From: Clostridia bacterium
Lineage (GTDB): Bacteria > Bacillota > Clostridia > Christensenellales > Borkfalkiaceae
Assembly (NCBI GenBank): GCA_017628935.1
Contig: JAGBYC010000203.1
Span: forward strand, 1 to 6,980
Direction of reading: 5' to 3'
Length of the DNA stretch: 6,980 bases
Shown: positions 5,651-6,980 of the stretch, piece by piece
Layout of the letters: each line of letters begins with the position of its first letter
Position numbering within the stretch: the stretch's first letter is position 1
Position numbers and translations under genes: made by a program
The notes under the pieces: model-generated
Seen by the model: only the letters and a program-made list of their open reading frames with translations
Database searches by the model: none
What the model was told of the DNA's origin: nothing

Positions 5651-6250
5651 ATGATAGGTTATATCAAAGGAAAAACTCTCCACGCTAACGACGGTGTGGT
5701 TATACTTGAAAACAACGGTTTCGGTTTTGAAATTTTATGTTCAGCCGAAGCGTATGAAATGCTTGTAAACGCAGGTCAAGGTGGCATTTACACATATCTT
5801 GCAGTAAGAGAAGATGCGCTTAACCTTTACGGCTTTATTTCACTTGAAGAAAAAAGTATGTTTTTAAAACTTATTAGCGTTTCTGGTGTAGGCCCTAAAA
5901 TGGGTATTGCAGTGCTTTCAAGTATGCCGTTACAACAACTTGCCTTTATTATTGCATCGCAAGACGTAAAATCGCTTTCTAAAGTAAAAGGCTTAGGCAA
6001 AAAGACGGCTGAACGCATTATTTTAGAACTTCGCGAAAATATTTCGTCGCTTGACCTTCCTGAAGAAACGGGCAAAAAGTCAAAAACCGTTAAGCAAGCG
6101 CTTACTCCACTTGAAGACGATGCTATTATAGCACTTATGAGTTTAGGCTTTACGCGTAGCGTATCTGAATCGGCAGTTAAAAACGCTGAAGAACACGGCG
6201 CTGATACTATTGAAAGCATTATTACTTACGCACTTCAAACAATTAAGTAA
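5651..6250 (+). CDS. ruvA: Holliday junction branch migration protein RuvA
   Basis: RuvA tetramers bind the four-way junction, hold it open and load RuvB rings. The product has 199 residues, full length. The OB-fold domain (1-62, starting MIGYIKG) carries the acidic pin residues E54 and D55 in [10 protein letters not shown]. Domain II has two helix-hairpin-helix motifs, GVGPK (79-83) and GLGKK (114-118). A linker of about 135-150 leads to domain III (about 150-199), which contacts RuvB. The ribosome binding site AGGTG (5642-5646) overlaps the ruvC stop codon and is only 4 nt from the ATG, suggesting translational coupling to ruvC. Confidence 0.97.
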   Translation: MIGYIKGKTLHANDGVVILENNGFGFEILCSAEAYEMLVNAGQGGIYTYLAVREDALNLYGFISLEEKSMFLKLISVSGVGPKMGIAVLSSMPLQQLAFIIASQDVKSLSKVKGLGKKTAERIILELRENISSLDLPEETGKKSKTVKQALTPLEDDAIIALMSLGFTRSVSESAVKNAEEHGADTIESIITYALQTIK

Positions 6251-6261
6251 AAGGTGATTTT

Positions 6262-6980
6262 ATGATAGACGAACACTCTATAGGTTTTACCGAAGTTGAC
6301 GTTGAACGCGTTGTTGACGTTGAACGTAACGACTTTGATACAATTGAAAATATTTTACGTCCTAAATCAATGGATGGTTACGTTGGTCAAGATAAGGTTA
6401 AAGATAATTTAACTATTTTTATGAAGGCTAGTAAAATGCGTAACGAAGCGTTAGACCACGTTTTATTATACGGCCCTCCGGGTTTAGGTAAAACTACGCT
6501 TGCGCACATTATTGCAAGTGAAATGGGTAGCCAAATTAAAATTACGTCTGGCCCTGCTATTGAAAAATCAGGTGACCTTGCTGCAATTTTAACTAATCTT
6601 AACGACGGCGACGTATTGTTTATTGATGAAATTCACCGTTTAAACCATAACGTTGAAGAAATTTTATATCCTGCAATGGAAGATTTTACCCTTGATATTA
6701 TTACGGGTAAAGGTCCGTCTGCACGAACTATTAACATACCACTTAAACGCTTTACTTTAGTAGGGGCAACAACTAAGGCTGGTATGATTTCTTCTCCACT
6801 TCGTGATAGATTTGGTATTTTATGCCGTTTAGAACTTTATAGTGAAGGGGAACTTGCCGAAATTGCACGTCGTTCAGCGTCAACTTTAAACGCTGAATTA
6901 GATTATACTGCGTCAATTGAAATAGTTAAGCGTAGCCGTGGCACGCCACGTATCGTTAACCGTTTACTTAAACGCGTGCG
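6262..6980 (+). CDS. ruvB: Holliday junction branch migration helicase RuvB, cut by the window edge
   Basis: RuvB is the AAA+ ring motor that pumps DNA through the RuvA-junction complex. The first 239 codons are present. Walker A GPPGLGKT (71-78), Walker B LFIDEIH (119-125), the sensor 1 region LVGATTKAG (166-174), the arginine-finger region PLRDRFG (179-185) and sensor 2 [10 protein letters not shown] (227-236) are all intact. The C-terminal winged-helix DNA-binding domain lies beyond the right edge. ATG at 6262 follows AAAGGTGA (6250-6257) closely, 11 nt after ruvA. The N-terminus is a little longer than in E. coli and contains a six-residue tandem repeat (VDVER twice). Confidence 0.97.
   Translation, partial: MIDEHSIGFTEVDVERVVDVERNDFDTIENILRPKSMDGYVGQDKVKDNLTIFMKASKMRNEALDHVLLYGPPGLGKTTLAHIIASEMGSQIKITSGPAIEKSGDLAAILTNLNDGDVLFIDEIHRLNHNVEEILYPAMEDFTLDIITGKGPSARTINIPLKRFTLVGATTKAGMISSPLRDRFGILCRLELYSEGELAEIARRSASTLNAELDYTASIEIVKRSRGTPRIVNRLLKRV
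6292..6327 (+). repeat. 18-bp in-frame tandem duplication in the 5' end of ruvB
   Basis: Two adjacent 18-bp units encode EVDVER and VVDVER. The 14-bp core GTTGACGTTGAACG occurs at 6295-6308 and again at 6313-6326, identical in both copies. It lies in the poorly conserved segment before the AAA+ core, so it should be functionally tolerated. The near identity at the DNA level suggests a fairly recent slippage or duplication event. Confidence 0.8.

Noticed and set aside
1..6980. Mobile elements, CRISPR arrays, tRNA genes, or a defence or biosynthetic system
   Set aside because: There are no transposase or integrase frames, no repeat-spacer periodicity and no tRNA cloverleaf. Apart from the gene-free stretch before fakA, the window is explained by conserved housekeeping genes.

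Overview
This window is chromosomal housekeeping DNA from an AT-rich, low-GC Gram-positive bacterium, most likely a member of the Clostridia or a close relative. The reasons are the infC-rpmI-rplT operon behind an attenuator-type leader, strong AGGAGG-like ribosome binding sites, sigma-A-type promoters and a yebC/ruvC/ruvA/ruvB neighbourhood. RuvC is present, whereas Bacilli generally use RecU instead. All complete genes lie on the + strand. I see no mobile element, CRISPR array, tRNA or rRNA gene.

Layout. Positions 1-29 hold the terminator of a gene outside the window. Positions 65-222 hold a promoter and a structured leader ending in an intrinsic terminator, which fits the L20 autoregulatory leader. 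infC (translation initiation factor IF3, from an ATT start codon), rpmI (L35) and rplT (L20) follow at 238-1359. A hairpin with a weak U-tract separates rplT from a SpoU-family rRNA 2'-O-methyltransferase gene (1408-2136), and yebC follows (2149-2889) with a strong terminator. A gene-free stretch of about 450 bp (2890-3341) contains a self-contained structured element ending in its own terminator (3061-3158), then a separate promoter and a 5'-end inverted repeat belonging to the next gene. That gene, fakA (DAK2/DegV-type fatty acid kinase, 3342-4976), starts at TTG and ends at a strong terminator. A new promoter (5090-5118) drives ruvC-ruvA-ruvB, and ruvB runs off the right edge.

Functionally, the left half is a translation cluster: an initiation factor, two large-subunit proteins, an rRNA modification enzyme and a translation-associated RNA/ribosome-binding protein. 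The right half is the Holliday-junction machinery: RuvA binds the junction, RuvB drives branch migration and RuvC cuts. fakA is a lipid-metabolism gene placed between the two as an independent transcription unit.

The genes themselves are ordinary. The most interesting part is the gene-free stretch before fakA, where 3084-3158 can form three mutually exclusive helices in the manner of an attenuator or riboswitch expression platform, with no gene directly behind the terminator. A second, subtler signal is a strict synonymous-codon context rule: in the two genes counted, asparagine before a G-starting codon is always AAC.
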